Source: Eutypella sp. D-1
Taxonomy: Eukaryota; Ascomycota; Sordariomycetes; Xylariales; Diatrypaceae
NCBI GenBank assembly: GCA_023313575.1
Contig: JAJTTP010000001.1
Coordinates: forward strand, 3,038,001-3,102,000
Length of the DNA: 64,000 nucleotides
Direction of reading: 5' to 3'
Shown: in pieces, positions 24,859-35,278 of the stretch
How the letters are laid out: the number at the start of each line of letters is the position of its first letter
Position numbering within the stretch: position 1 is the first letter of the stretch
Position numbers and translations under genes: made by a program
The notes under the pieces: generated by a model
What the model saw: only the letters and a program-made list of their open reading frames with translations
Told to the model about the DNA's origin: nothing
Databases searched by the model: none

Positions 24859-27009
24859 GCGCCCTCGGCAGTTTGGATGCCGTGGGGGAAAGTCAAGCTC
24901 TGATCGGAACAGAGGATGAGACAGGAGGGGAACCAGCCAAGCTTCCGGGTAGGCAACGCATCTCGGAAGGCCCTTGAGAAAACATCCGGCCGCTGCATGT
25001 CCGGCAAGAATGGCACACTTCCGCAGCTACCTGTCGAGGTGCAGTTTCGAAAATCGACAAAACGGTAGCATGGCATTGACTGATCGCCCACTACCTGGGG
25101 AGGGATCGACACGCTGTGTCCCCCAGATAATTTCCCTGAATCCCCATCGTAAACACTTCCAGCCACTTGGGTATGTGCACAGGGTACACCACGCTAGTAA
25201 AAGAGGATATGTTTAGTGGAATTGATCACAAACTCTTTTCCGCTACTGCTCATATCATGAAGGCTGAAGGGCATGTGATGCAACAAAACCAAACAGACGA
25301 AACAAAACTCCATGTAACTTCTAATCATGTTAACCGATGAAGTCCTACCCAGATCGAGGAACACCGTCCTGGCAGCCCTGATTAGGCACATGAGATGCCT
25401 ATCAAATCCTTTTGCTACATAATATCACGGAAGCCACGCCTCAGGATAACCGACGAGCCGACGAGCAGATGAGGGCGGAAGTGAGCGGAAGCGACGATAT
25501 GTCTAGCTGTGATGTGGCGCTAGGCCATCCCAGACCCTGTTGATGACTGGGGCGATATAACCTAGCTCGATGGCAAAGGAAGGCGAACAAGACGAGGCAT
25601 ATGACGTTTGTCAAGGAGAGCCCAGTTGTATCTATCCGGCTCTCGGAATATCCAGGTATCTCGCTCCAGGTAGGCCGGCCTTCTCGTTTACTCTACACTA
25701 TGATCGATGGCGAGATCGTAGGCTAAGTCTCCATGCAAGTGCTGTTAGATCCTGACCATGTCACTACGTAGATAACGGAGTCACGTACCCGGAGCCTTGG
25801 CAGGGGCCCGGAAGCTTGAAGGCCCTGCTTGAAAGATGTTTGTGTGCAAGTAAGAATACAGCGGTTAACCCCGAAATCCAGCCCCTCACTCTCATCTCTT
25901 GGCTAGGTCCAAATGCGCTATGTCACGAGCCGCCCGTGACGTGACAGGGGCTGGACTTACTACGAACTAGACTGGAATGACTAAATACCCCTGAACCCGA
26001 CCGCCTAGAAGGAACAGTCCAACCCCGGATGGTTGTCGGCTTTCTGCCGGCGACGTCGACCTTCACGGGACATGACAGGGCACGGGCCATCAGATGGAGC
26101 AGGGGTGCCCTGGCAATCATGGGGTTGCCGTGGCTGCCAGATCGGCAGTCTTCCTGCAATGCGCTCTCGCTTCACATCCAGACTTCTTGCCCTTTCCAGG
26201 CTGATCTCCACCTCGGGAGTGTCGCAGGTTTTGCAACCCGATACACATATTTTCTCGGCACGCTAAACCCTACGGGTGGCTCCCGATCCCTATCATGTAG
26301 GCCTGTGATAGGTACGTATTCATTAGAGAAGTAGATATCTAACTATTTAACTTCATGGGCGGGTTAGTGGCTCAAGTGGCTCAAGGTGAATCAGATTGTG
26401 TATGGCTCATATATCTATGAGATGGATCTCGACTCTGCCGCCCCAGGTTTCCACTTGGACTTATCAGCTTACTCAAGAAGAGTTCTGTTGATGTAGATAT
26501 TCAACCGGCTGCCCTGTCTGTGATGTTCCACTCTATTTACTAGTCTACTGAGTACTAGGCATCGAGGATGCGCCCAAGCGCCTTCGTAGATCCGCAACGG
26601 TATCTACACAAGTATTGACAAGTAAATTTTAACAGTTTGCCGTGTAGAGTAAGGTGTGTTCTGAAGCGCTTGGAGGACTAGTTTTTAGTACGGATAGAGA
26701 GTGAAATAAGGCCGTGAAATAAGCGTGGGTGATGTCAAATCGGGTGCGCTTAGGCCTTTTAATATTGGTAGGTGGGTTTTATTAAGCGGGGGGCCCTGGA
26801 CTTAATACTTGACAACTATGACAACTAGACCAAGCTAAAGAACACTTCCGGTCGTCATGATGTGAAAGTATTACTATCTACTCAAATCTGCTCGAGCAAA
26901 CGAGGCCTGGATATTGAGATGGGATGAATTAGGAAAAACACGTCCTTTAAGGAAGTACAGGCGCCCGTGTCAAGTTTCTCGTTTAGTTGGAAGTATTCCC
27001 TTAGCCCGC
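24859..27009. other. Gene-free spacer between the two secreted-protein genes
   Basis: No convincing gene on either strand. It holds the distal promoter of gene A and the 3' end of gene B. Open frames at 24744-25166 (reverse) and 26029-26334 show no family pattern. Confidence 0.55.
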
Positions 27010-28044
27010 TTACTGCTCAGCACTGTTCTCTTCTCCGGCAGCGTTCGCGCCGTCGGCGGATTCCTTGCCCTCCCCCGCGTCCTGTTGCTTAGCCGCATCT
27101 TGGTTCGGATCTTCCTGCTCGTTAGCGGCCTCATCGCCCTGGGCATCATTCTCGCCCTGAGCCGCTCCTTCTTGTTGCTCGGCCTTGTCCTGATTCGCTT
27201 CTTCCTCTTCGGCAGCGGCATCTTCCGCTGCTTCTCCCTCGTTTTGCTCCGCGTCGTTAGCCTGATCCTCCTGCGCAGCATCCTCGTTTTGGTTCGCGTT
27301 GTTACCCTGGTCCTCCTGCGCAGCATCCTCGTTTTGGTTCGCGTTGTTACCCTGGTCCTCCTGCGCAGCATCCTCGTTGTTGTTGGCGTTGTTACCTTGC
27401 TCCTCCTGTGCAGCATCTTCGTTTTGGGCGTTCTCGGCGCCGTTGTTTTGCTCATTTTGGTTGTCACCGGCGTTGACATTCTCGCATTGCACTGTCCGCA
27501 TGATAACGCGCCTCTTCCCGCGAGAAGCCTGCTTGACGGCCGAGCCGATAGTGCGCTTGATAATGTCTAGATGGGTGTCCCCGTTAGATCTAGTATCCTT
27601 AGTCAATATGCTGAAAGCCTACTTACTTAGCCTGAAATTGTTCAGTAGAAGCTCCTTCTGCACGAGCTGGCCGATGGAGACAGAGTCGACGAGGCCGAGA
27701 GCCTGGAGTTGAGCCAGCTGCTGCAGCTGGAGGATAAGCTGGAGCTGGTCACGGACGCTGAGCCCGCCCAGGCTGGACACGTCGAAGTCACAAACGCCAA
27801 GGCCGAACATGAGACCCTGCACGTGCTGGTTCAGGCTGCCGGAAATGTCGTTGGGGTCCAGCTCGACATTCTCGTCCTCGATGTACTTCCCGACGTCGGC
27901 CACGTCGTTCTCGTTCACGTTGCCCACATACGTGTTGTTGTTGGCAACCTCCGTCGAGTTATCGGCAGAGGGCGTGGCGAGAATGCCGGGAAGGTAGGAA
28001 GCCAGCGCCAGCGCGGCGTAGAGATATCCTCCGTTAAACCACAT
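27010..28044 (-). CDS. Secreted protein with acidic 15-residue tandem repeats (gene B)
   Basis: A predicted secreted protein of 324 residues; not a family I can name. Exon 1 is 28044-27627 and exon 2 is 27566-27010; the 60-nt intron (GTAAGT, branch ATCTAACG, acceptor ATCTAG) removes an in-frame TAG. Residues 1-24 are a signal peptide, followed by N-glycosylation sequons at Asn29 and Asn36. Residues 97-117 hold the core LILQLQQLAQLQALG, which matches gene A. Just after the splice point, dibasic sites KR (143-144) and KRR (157-159) could be Kex2 targets. Residues 188-247 are four 15-residue repeats (NEDAAQEDQGNNANQ type). The rest, to 324, is Glu/Ala/Gln-rich and likely disordered. Cleavage would release a long acidic tail. 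Confidence 0.8.
27244..27423 (-). repeat. 45-bp coding tandem repeat, 4 copies
   Basis: Four head-to-tail 45-bp units inside gene B encode residues 188-247. The middle two copies are identical at the protein level; the outer two diverge (Glu for Asp and Asn for Gln in the first, AND and AE changes in the last). The unit keeps the frame, so copy-number change would lengthen or shorten the protein without a frameshift. Confidence 0.9.
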
Positions 28045-28123
28045 TGTTAAAGAAATAGGAACTCCTCGGAAGCAGAACGAGGTATTATTAAGTAAGAAAA
28101 AACCGCTGGCTCGCCGGGTCAAC

Positions 28124-28265
28124 TATCAGCAACATATTCACACAGGTGAGAAGCGAGAACTTACTTTCGAACGGGATGCTAAGGTATGAAAAGAACGGAA
28201 GGCGAGAGCACAGCTGTTGCGTGTCAGTCCGTGAACCCCTATTCACTCATAGAACTGCGCCTTAC
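28124..28265 (-). promoter_or_regulatory. Predicted 5'-leader introns of gene B
   Basis: Minus strand: intron 1 spans 28265-28214 (GTAAGG, branch ACTGAC, acceptor AACAG) and follows GAG; the next exon opens CTGTGCTC, the same start as in the gene A leader. A second candidate, 28164-28124 (GTAAGT to ATAG), is only 41 nt and less sure. Confidence 0.45.
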
Positions 28266-28352
28266 CTCTGCGATTAATGAATGATGTGGGTGTGGTTGAT
28301 GGTGGAAATGCAGGAGCGATCGGGGCTTACATGATCGGGGACGCATGCAAGT

Positions 28353-28360
28353 CTTTTATA
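28353..28360 (-). promoter_or_regulatory. TATA box of gene B
   Basis: TATAAAAG on the minus strand, about 310 nt upstream of the ATG and about 90 nt upstream of the first predicted leader intron, a spacing close to that seen at gene A. Confidence 0.5.
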
Positions 28361-30897
28361 GGCAAATATCACGTGAGGATGGAATTTTACAAGGCAGTAT
28401 CGCTATAGAGTAATTGATACCAAATTACGGTTTCATAGTACATCAGGCGTATATACCCTCACACACGAGATGTCAAGCTACGCAGTCTGATCGTGCAGAA
28501 GTCGCCTTCAGCTTAAACGGGTTATATCACGTTCATGCGCGAGGCTTGAAAGAAGCCTGCGGTATCATGTTGCGGCGACGGGACGAATCGTATCATCAGA
28601 ATTGAAGCCCCTGATCTCCCGGAAGCGGAAGCTTCTTGGCAACACCCAGGACACATTCACATAACACAGCACATCCGGGAGTGCGAGGTTTCAGTGACTA
28701 TAACATCGTACCGCCGTGGCATGTCTTGTGTAGGAGGGTGTCATCGTGGATGGGGTATCTTGGAAGCTACGAGTCTGGAATCGTGAGCTCACCTTCCCCC
28801 GGATCTCAACATCCCATGCTCTTCGAGTCTTGGCTGTATCTGGGGTAGCTCGGGTAATGGTGCCGAATCACCGACTACATTGAGGACATGGCAAAAAGCA
28901 GTGCTGTAGGGTAGGCCGGACTTGATATGAAAGTGTCTGCACCCTGCATGTTTCTCGTCGGCCTGTTGCATAGTACGTATGACCGCCTCGGCTGTTCTCC
29001 TCGCCGTACACAACCTCGTTCCGACTGATGGCACACACCCTGAGCACTTGTATATTCGAACAGCTTACTTGTGTTTCGGCGGATGAGCCTCATCCCGCCA
29101 TCACACTTCCTGTCCTCCATAGGGGCTGATTATCACTGTACACATGAACGACTCGTGTATCTATGCATATATAGACTATGCTGGCGGCCGTACCGTAATA
29201 TCTCACTTAGATAGCAAGGTCGCAGATGAGGGCGAAACCCAACCGTCAATCGGCTGCGGTGGCTGGGCTGTCCGGTGAGAACCTACCATAAACCACATCT
29301 AGGGCACCGGCAGCGGTGACACGAAGATCCAACCGGCCGGAGGGCGCTTAAGGCATCGTCATCGAATTGAGCGACCGCTTTGCTGTGACGGGAAGCGTAT
29401 GTACGACTGGGTAGATGATGGCCCGGCGATTCGTCTCGCGAGCGGGCGGGTATCTGCCTAATCTAATAAGTAGATAAAAGTGTTTAGCTTCTAGGGACGC
29501 CTAGTCCGTGCCGAAAATCTTGGCCGGTTGCCCGCCTGTAGCAGGGGAGGGGGTCGGTTCCAATATGTGGGTAAGCATTCATTCACATGCATCCATTCGT
29601 ACATAATCGAGTGGGAACCTGGGCTCCGTTATATTCTGTACTATTCATCTCATTTATTCGATATTTCTTCTTCGCTGCCGTATTGTCTGTCGTTTTAGAG
29701 CGTCATATTGTATATTCCCAATGGAGGAGGGTGCAGGCAGGTGTCGGTTGTGAGAATGGACGAAAGAAGCCCTGTCTTTGTTAGGTAATAGGTAATTCCT
29801 AATCGCCAAGATATGCGTTCATCTTATCTCAACCCACGAGCGATCTCGAGTTGCACTATGAGCGAGCGAGCGGCGGTAGCACCAACGCAGCCGCGACCGT
29901 TGCCGCGGCTACTACAATACATACAGACTGAAGTCGATTCACGTTAGATATATATTATATTATACGTCGCGAGGTAGGTAAGACGAAGAAATATGCGAGG
30001 GCAGAGTCTGTCGGTCGGTCGGTTCGGGGCGGGCAGTTTTGGGTTTGCCGGTCGAGCCAGCATAGGTCTCGAGCCGAGGGGGTTAGGAAGAGGGCGCGTG
30101 CGTCTTGATTTTCTTTTCGATAGCAAGGGAACCGGACTCATTGTTCCCTCATACACTACTTAAAGCACAGATGGACAGAGCCGCCTCACTTTAACCCTTT
30201 TTTCCCTCTTCTCTGATCTCATTTTAGTTTCCGTCTTCCCCCCTGGACAAGGCTTAATCTCATCCCCCTTTCCCCCCCTCATGTCAGTTAGTTCATCTCT
30301 CCCCCCATTTACTTCGTCCATACTGCTGCCTACGTGAAGCTTAATCTTTTTTCAATGGAGTGATAAAGTTTTTCCACAAGCGTGCGTGTAAAAGAGGTGA
30401 ATAATAGGAAGCGTTATGGGTGTACCATTGAAATTTTGAAGACGAGAAAGATAGGGACGGAAACTACGACAAGAGGGGCAGGCAGATCGTCATTCTTCAT
30501 CACAAAGAAGTGGTCTGAGACATCCTTTTATCAACCGCAAAACAAGCCGTTTGTTGCTTGCATTCCAACCCCTCTCACACGCCCCTCCGAAACGTCCGCC
30601 AACCACAGGCACTGCTGCGAGCTGCGCTACGAAACGTTTGCTTGCTTCGTACCAGGGAATTTTTCTTTTTTCGTGCGGACAATTGCCTACTACGAATAAT
30701 ACAATACAAGACGAGGAAGAAGGGAGCACGCAGCACACCCGGACTACTCCCCAAACACACCCACTCCCGACCACAGTGTGCGCACTTCCGCGCAGACAGG
30801 CGACTCGATCCCGGTCTCCACTAGCCAACACCGTCCATACCCACACCCAGCCGTCCCTAATCTAACGGTTACCCGGACCCGGACCCGGACCCGGACC
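28361..30897. other. Spacer, right edge of the accessory block
   Basis: No supportable gene. The short ATG frame at 29587-29784 has one hydrophobic stretch but no other support. From about 30170 on, the sequence turns pyrimidine-rich and then serves as the likely promoter and leader of the gene starting at 30898, with a short GACCCG-type repeat right before that ATG. Confidence 0.55.
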
Positions 30898-31836
30898 ATG
30901 TCTTCGAGATCATCAACAACGCCGACGTTGACGCCAATGTCCACGACCCCGGCTCGATACACGCCATCGGTGCCGTCGCCGCTGAACCCAACGAAGGCAG
31001 AGTCCGAGGGTGGGCATGGCTCCTCGCGGGCAGGCGGCAGGCGGTCGCATACCAGCAGTGTGATCTCCTCCCTCAGTGCGAGGTCGAGGATGATGGGCGG
31101 ATTCCAGAGCCCGACGCAGCGGCTGATGCGGCAGAAGGCGGCCGTCGCGTGGCGGTCGATGGCGCTGCGGAGCCACCAGACCCCCCCGCATCCACACCCG
31201 TTGGGCTCCAACCTCAGCAGCCATGAGGGCCACAGTCACAACACGATACCGGCCTCGAAGCCGGAGGCGGGAGGAGGGGGAGGAATAGGAGGGGCGGGGG
31301 CCGATCATAATCGGGGCCAGAAACTCGGGATTAGCGATGTTAAGAACTATGCGACGAATACAACGACGACGACGTCGATGACGAGTAACGAAGGAAACGG
31401 AACAGCGGCGACGGGGAGTTCTCTCAAATATCAACCGACACATACGCACGATAAGTCGGCGGCGGCGGCAGTAGCAGCGGCGATATCGTCATCCCGCGGC
31501 GCCAGCGGCAGCATGCCGTCAGCGCCGTCAATGATGATGATCGACCTGGAGAAGCAGCAGCAGCAGCAGACGCGGCCTCCGTTCTTCATCAGCGAGAAAG
31601 CGCTGCTGGCGGGTAGAGAAGCGGGTCTCGTCATGAACCGGGGGCTTCTGAATATGAGGGAGGGTATCGGCATCGGCATGGGCGGTCCAGAGGCGGCCGC
31701 TGCGGGACCCTCAGCAACCTCGGCCGCAGCGGCGTGGCACTCACACCCCCTAACAGTGCGGCGCGTCATCGTCATCGTAGGAATGATATGTGTTGTGGGC
31801 ACCTTATCTGTCGTCCACTTGATTAGGGATTCGTGA
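30898..31836 (+). CDS. Predicted tail-anchored low-complexity protein
   Basis: A single-exon frame of 312 residues; I do not recognise the family. Most of it is low complexity: Ser/Thr/Pro-rich at the N terminus, a Gly run, Thr and Ala runs, and five Gln. The least repetitive block is SPTQRLMRQKAAVAWRSM, near residues 70-90. Residues about 290-308 (VIVIVGMICVVGTLSVVHL) form one hydrophobic helix, preceded by Arg288-Arg289 and followed by only IRDS. That is the layout of a tail-anchored membrane protein facing the cytosol. The start was chosen because ACCATG is a good fungal context and the upstream open frame is GACCCG-repeat sequence. It converges on the Mkh1-type gene downstream. Confidence 0.65.
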   Translation: MSSRSSTTPTLTPMSTTPARYTPSVPSPLNPTKAESEGGHGSSRAGGRRSHTSSVISSLSARSRMMGGFQSPTQRLMRQKAAVAWRSMALRSHQTPPHPHPLGSNLSSHEGHSHNTIPASKPEAGGGGGIGGAGADHNRGQKLGISDVKNYATNTTTTTSMTSNEGNGTAATGSSLKYQPTHTHDKSAAAAVAAAISSSRGASGSMPSAPSMMMIDLEKQQQQQTRPPFFISEKALLAGREAGLVMNRGLLNMREGIGIGMGGPEAAAAGPSATSAAAAWHSHPLTVRRVIVIVGMICVVGTLSVVHLIRDS

Positions 31837-32339
31837 TGGATAATGGGTTGTGATGTGGCAATGCGCCATGCCTGGGCTAGGGATAATAAGGAGGGTCTGA
31901 CTGCCGGTGGGAGTGGGGGGTGGGGAGAGGGGGCCTTCGTTGTATATACATGCAGATATAAATACTTAATGTATCCTCAAGATCCCCCTCTGGTATTATC
32001 AGTGTGTTCTTCCTTCCTTCCCCTCTAACGATAACAGCCGTGTTTTGTTCACATGATGGATTTTCCCCGGTATCGCACTCTCCCACACTCTAAGAACTCT
32101 ATGACATGCTTTTCATATTGGTACGCCTTTTTCTTTTTCACATTTTTTTTAAACCACCTCTCATCGTACATCATCACCGCATCGTATCGTACCGTATCGT
32201 ACATTCGTAAAAACACTCGGCGACTTCGTTATCAACTAGATGGCCATGATCATTGACTCGGCCGATGCTCATGGTAAGGATGGCAAAAAGCGTAGGATAC
32301 TGCCGGACTCTAGAGACCCGGTAACAGTTGTCAAAGTTG
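31837..32339. other. Convergent 3' spacer
   Basis: About 500 nt between two facing stop codons. No gene or notable repeat apart from T-rich stretches. Confidence 0.6.
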
Positions 32340-33170
32340 TTATCGCTTCTTTTGTTTGTCTGCCAGTTCTTCTGCCTTCTTGCTGATGGACCTCTCAACT
32401 TGCCATATCGCTCTTTCAAGCTCGACCTCGAGCTCCGGAATGGCGAGTGATTGGGCGAGTACTCTCCCTTTCTCCTGTGAAAGCAAAATCTGCTCGTCGT
32501 CTCCTAGATTCGCAGTGCCGTTCGACGGTTGTGCTTCCGGTCTGTCTGGATTGGTGTGCTGGCTAGGTGGCATGGAAGGCAGCAGTGGAGGGTAGATCGA
32601 GTCGAGGGCAGCTGACGGTGCGAGCTGGAGGATATCCTTATCTACGAGGAACTGGATGTGCCGGCCTCCCGCCAGGGCGCGCCAATGTGACCAAGCCCTG
32701 AAGACCAGGTAGAAGAAGGGAAGGTTCGGGATGATGGGGACAAGGGCGAAGGGGGCGCTGATGGGCATGCCGACGAAACACCACATTAGACGAGATTTAT
32801 GGAGGGCTTCCCTCTCCGTACCGAGAATCTTGAGCACGTTAAGGGCCTTAGTCTCGGGAATCACGTTGCGCGGGAAGACGAGAATATTCTTGTCCTTTCC
32901 CAAAACCTCTTCTGCTCTTCGCTTGGCCGACAGAGGAGGGACCGATTTCAGACCCCATTCCTCATAGGGTATCCTCCGTAGCGCATAATTCCCGTAATCG
33001 ACTACCTTCCTCTGCCAGCCGCCGTCTCTTTTTTCCCAGTCGGACCATAGCTTGGCACCCTTTTCTGTGGCCTTCTCGACCAGGGTCTGTTTATGGGCGG
33101 GCAGGACCTGTGATTTCTGACAATATAGAAGAGTGCGCCGGGTGGAGATGGGGAGGAGAAAAAGTCTCAT
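32340..33170 (-). CDS. Mitochondrial K+/H+ exchange-related protein (Mkh1-type)
   Basis: Predicted inner-mitochondrial-membrane protein of the Mit_KHE1 family; the yeast member YDL183C (Mkh1) is needed for potassium/proton exchange and mitochondrial volume control. Single exon, 276 residues. The start MRLFLLPISTRRTLLYC is the typical family N terminus, so I reject a longer frame that begins upstream. The family block RIPYEEWGLKSVPP lies at residues 66-79. Two hydrophobic segments follow, at about 129-146 (MWCFVGMPISAPFALVPI) and 149-160, ending FRAWSHWRAL. The C-terminal 60 residues are charged and probably coiled-coil. Family assignment is from remembered motifs, not a search. Confidence 0.8.
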   Translation of the reverse strand: MRLFLLPISTRRTLLYCQKSQVLPAHKQTLVEKATEKGAKLWSDWEKRDGGWQRKVVDYGNYALRRIPYEEWGLKSVPPLSAKRRAEEVLGKDKNILVFPRNVIPETKALNVLKILGTEREALHKSRLMWCFVGMPISAPFALVPIIPNLPFFYLVFRAWSHWRALAGGRHIQFLVDKDILQLAPSAALDSIYPPLLPSMPPSQHTNPDRPEAQPSNGTANLGDDEQILLSQEKGRVLAQSLAIPELEVELERAIWQVERSISKKAEELADKQKKR

Positions 33171-35278
33171 ATCTGTGATGTCAGGGAGACAATCGAGTCT
33201 CGGAACGGGAGCGGTGCCGGGAGGGGGGGGGGAGGAGGGAGGTTTCTCGAGTTGAAAGGGTACAATATAAGAAAGGATGGATATCAAGATAAGAGGATAG
33301 GACAGAATGGGATGGGGAGAATGCCGGTATCTGTGATATATCGGTGATATATCTTGTGTTGTATCTGTATTGTATCCGTGTTATGACGTTATCGAGCCAA
33401 CTCTGCACCACTGCCCTCTGCAGCTTCAACGCTCGGGAAGGGTGTTGGAGGAAAACATTTTTTTTTCTCTTTTCATTAACTAATCGTGGATTTGAGAAGA
33501 TCGTGATTACTTATATATATACTTTTTTTATTACTTATAGATCTGGTAGCCTAGCAGTAAAACCTGCTTTTAAACAGATTTGGGGCGAGATCAGTGTTTC
33601 GACTACTTGGTGGCTATGTATTTCATATCGATTTCGCATCCTTGGTGGGAGGCCTGGCAAAGCTGTGTACTACTAGTTATTATTGTCTATCGATGGATGT
33701 AAAGAAAAACGTGCTTGCGATATCCACTTTGGTTGGAAATCTAGACTTCTATCCAAGTAGAGTCGAGCTTTACTAAAGGGGGAAATGTAGGAGAAGTATT
33801 TGCGCATTGGATGATTATGGATGACGATGATAACGAGATAAGCTATTAGAGCTAAAGTGAAAAAGCTCGTTGTTGAATGACGCAGTTTTGGGGATTGGCA
33901 TTGGGATTGGGGGGCCCTGATAGAATTATGATGCCACCTCAACTTGCCCCGATAGCGGTACTTAATAAGTGGCTGGCAAAGCTGGCTGGTGCCTAAGGTA
34001 AATACCTGGTACCTAACCTGTTCTAGTGCCCATTCTAGCACCAGCGCAGGAGGGAGTTCAGGTGGCTGAGCAACCGAGCTACAGAGTACTGATTATTGCA
34101 TTACCACATGTACCTACCCTAGTAGTTGCAGGTGCAGAAGATACCTACCTAAACTGGATGTCATGCCAGCCATGTCCAGTTATAGTCTAGTGTAGGTACC
34201 TTGGAAGGTTTCTGCATTGGCGCAGCATCGCATTTGAACCAAATCTAAAGAAAAAAGGAAAAAAATAACGGTTTAAAACTCTCCGTCTCGACCGAAACAC
34301 TGTATACCCGTTTATGCGAAACCTGTACGAAGTACCTAAATAATCTCCGACACTAATTGTAAGGTTCCCTTATAGTTGTCGGGTGCGTATATGTGTGTCG
34401 TAGTGCTTATTCGTTTATATTGTTAGAAATACGAAAAAAGCAAACTGCTTCTTCTCGAGTTGGAATTACGACAAACAGAATACATAACTGGAAACTTAAA
34501 ATATCCATGGATATCCCGTCCGAGCCCGAATCCTCACCTGCGCATTAAAACGCTTTCAGCGCGCGCCAATCGATCAACTTTTAACTTCCAGCTGGAGATA
34601 ACATCCCAACACACCCCCCGGACCACCCCCGAACCACCCCCGAAGCGCCTAACCCATCCTGCTGTCATCCTCATTATCATTCAGCCTTATTGACTGTCCT
34701 AAATGGTAACTAGGGGTTATTATTATCATTTCATTATTATGATTTACCACCTACCCAGGCAGCCCAGGTTGATGATTAGTTGACCCTCGTCGCAAAAAGT
34801 TGACTTAATTCCAATCTCGACCTCTGCATCTCTCTTTTCCACCTTTTGACGCTCACCCAAGGTCGGGTTTCATCTTGACGTCTTTGGCGCAACCTGTCTC
34901 TCTACCCTTTTTATTCTTTCTTTTCGCTTCATGTGTTACTGGATACCAAATTTTTTTATTTTCTTTATTTTAGATATATACTATTCCGCAATATCTCTTG
35001 CGCTTGACTGTACCTTGGCAGTGGCAGGCACCCATTCTACTTTCTATTGATTGAATTGGACATCCCAACACTGCCCCTACAACGCCATTTCACGTCATAG
35101 CCGAATGCTCCTACTTCCTTCGGAGCACACCTAGGGCTGCTTCCACATACGGTCTCATCGCTCATTCTCAGAGAGACGCGGGCATGAGAAGGAACCTGCT
35201 TCACACTCATTAGATCGTCTATTTGCCTGATGAATTGGGGGAAGTAGACGAGTTTTTTTTCTTGGAAACTAGGTCGCG
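33171..35278. other. Divergent spacer between the Mkh1-type and Srf1-type genes
   Basis: Both neighbouring genes read outward, so this 2.1 kb holds both promoters. No gene seen. The right side, from about 34800, is CT-rich, as in many fungal housekeeping promoters. TACCTAGGTA-like motifs occur near 34110-34200. Confidence 0.6.

Noticed and set aside
26970..27479. Lys/Arg/Thr-rich reverse frame overlapping gene B
   Set aside because: Alternate-frame shadow of the acidic repeats; the acidic frame has the splice, signal peptide and stop.
33541..33605. tRNA-like stretch with a TAGCCTAGCAG word
   Set aside because: The T-arm and acceptor stem do not pair.
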